NCBI GenBank assembly: GCA_023427575.1
Contig: JAEZAY010000012.1
Span: forward strand, 1-5,075
Direction of reading: 5' to 3'
Origin: Bacteroidota bacterium
GTDB taxonomy: Bacteria; Bacteroidota; Bacteroidia; Chitinophagales; Chitinophagaceae
Length of the DNA stretch: 5,075 nt
Shown here piece by piece: positions 4,127 to 5,075 of this stretch. The position numbers were made by a program, and so were the translations under genes. The notes below the pieces were generated by a model. That model did not search any database. It had not been told where the DNA came from and was given only the letters and a program-made list of their open reading frames with translations. Position 1 is the stretch's first letter. Every line of letters starts with the position of its first letter.

Positions 4127-5075
4127 ATGAAGTATCGATTCATATTGCTTTTACTGATAAGCTTTTCGGGAATTCATGCACAGAAAAAATCCGATTCGCT
4201 GAAACAATGGAAGGATTTAAAATATTCCATGTTTATTCATTTTGGAGTTTATTCGCAGCTTGGCGGTGTATGGGACGGAAAGCCGGTCACCCGAGGTCTC
4301 AGTGAGCAGATCCAGGCTCATGCGGGTATTTACAGCGATGTGTATGAAGGAGTGGCCCGCCGCTTTAACCCCGTGAACTGGAACGCCGATTCCATTGTTT
4401 CACTGGCTAAGGAAGCCGGAATGGGTTCAATTGTTATAACATCGAAGCATCATGATGGGTTTGCCATTTTTAATTCCGCCCATACCGAATTTGACATCAT
4501 GGATGGATCGGCATATAAAAAGGATCTCCTGAAGCAGCTTTCCGAATCCTGTAAAAAACACGGTCTTCGATTTGGGCTGTATTTTTCACTGATCGATTGG
4601 CACTATCCGCATGCGTACCCCATTTCCGGTCATAACTCCGATCCCATTACCAACGAGCATCACCAATACAATTTAAAACAGGTAACTGAATTGCTTACAA
4701 ACTACGGGGAAGTGTCAGAGCTTTGGTTTGATATGGGTTCCATGACAGAGGAGCAGAGCCGGGAAATGCGGGCGCTTGTACACCGGCTTCAGCCGCAATG
4801 TATGATCGGGAGCCGGATCGGAAACGATATGGGCGATTTTACGGTAATGGGCGACAACCAGGAACCGGATTATATCATTGGTGTTCCCTGGCAAAGCCCG
4901 GCTTCTTTTTTTGATGAAACCTGGGGCTACAGGTCATGGCAAAAACGGACGGACAAAAAGGAAAAGCTGCGTGAAAAGCTCGCCAGCCTGATCCGCGTAA
5001 CCAGCCGGGGCGGAAACTTTTTATTAAATATCGGACCTAAAGGCGACGGATCGATAGTTGATTATGAAAAGGAAG
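4127..5075 (+). CDS. Secreted GH29 alpha-L-fucosidase-like glycoside hydrolase, partial at right edge
   Basis: The first 316 residues of a GH29 retaining alpha-L-fucosidase, predicted to be exported and to release fucose from glycans. Residues 1-18 are a signal peptide (MKYRFILLLLISFSGIHA, cleavage before Q19). Catalytic-barrel motifs follow: MFIHFGVYS (35-43), the family hallmark KHHDGFAIFNS (107-117), FGLYFSLIDWH (149-159), and ELWFDMG (198-204) with D202 at the position of the catalytic nucleophile. Then comes ETWGYRSW (264-271), and RGGNFLLNIGPKGDG (294-308) closes the barrel region. The usual C-terminal beta domain lies beyond the edge. The segment PWQSPAS (254-260) has Gln at or near the spot where many GH29-A enzymes have the acid/base Glu of a WE motif. 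The subfamily and true acid/base are therefore uncertain. The start is ATG at 4127 with no Shine-Dalgarno. The gene is divergent from the two-component operon. Sugar specificity cannot be fixed from this fragment. Confidence 0.93.
   Translation, partial: MKYRFILLLLISFSGIHAQKKSDSLKQWKDLKYSMFIHFGVYSQLGGVWDGKPVTRGLSEQIQAHAGIYSDVYEGVARRFNPVNWNADSIVSLAKEAGMGSIVITSKHHDGFAIFNSAHTEFDIMDGSAYKKDLLKQLSESCKKHGLRFGLYFSLIDWHYPHAYPISGHNSDPITNEHHQYNLKQVTELLTNYGEVSELWFDMGSMTEEQSREMRALVHRLQPQCMIGSRIGNDMGDFTVMGDNQEPDYIIGVPWQSPASFFDETWGYRSWQKRTDKKEKLREKLASLIRVTSRGGNFLLNIGPKGDGSIVDYEKE

Overview
The window looks like a chromosomal segment from a Bacteroidota bacterium, probably a Chitinophaga/Sphingobacteria-type relative. 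This rests on gene content: a NarL/LuxR-type two-component pair of the style common in that phylum and a secreted GH29 fucosidase. It also rests on start regions that mostly lack Shine-Dalgarno sequences, a TAnnTTTG-like -7 element, and an intergenic array of ATTATCAC-type octamers. The lineage call is inference; no rRNA or other marker gene is present.

Layout. Positions 1-618 (minus, cut by the left edge) encode an SPFH/slipin protein. It overlaps by ATGA with an NfeD-like membrane protein (615-1067, minus), forming the classic slipin-nfeD membrane pair. Positions 1068-1655 hold no gene. This stretch has a possible promoter for the nfeD operon, a small inverted repeat, and then a dense block of repeats from about 1206 up to the stop codon of the next gene. 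The block contains a 50/56-bp inverted repeat around a 76-bp centre, a tandem pair of about 70-bp units in minus orientation, a matching plus-oriented unit at the outer left, and six 8-bp tandem units.

Positions 1656-4030 are a compact four-gene minus-strand operon, read from high to low coordinates. It encodes a 77-aa soluble protein with a CPYPPC motif, a seven-helix membrane protein, a short histidine kinase with one membrane helix and no recognisable sensor domain, and a NarL/FixJ-type response regulator. The genes are 15 bp apart, overlapping and directly abutting. The likely reading is a split receptor: the seven-helix protein (perhaps with the small protein) senses, the kinase (HisKA_3 plus HATPase_c) transmits, and the regulator binds DNA.

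Divergently, 4127-5075 (plus, cut by the right edge) encodes the first 316 residues of a secreted GH29 alpha-L-fucosidase-like enzyme. A 96-bp gap separates it from the operon, so shared control is possible but not shown.

The points most worth a second look are the palindromic repeat block whose homology begins at the response regulator stop codon, the split-sensor operon with its unfamiliar small protein, and a strong Shine-Dalgarno sequence used only before the seven-helix protein.
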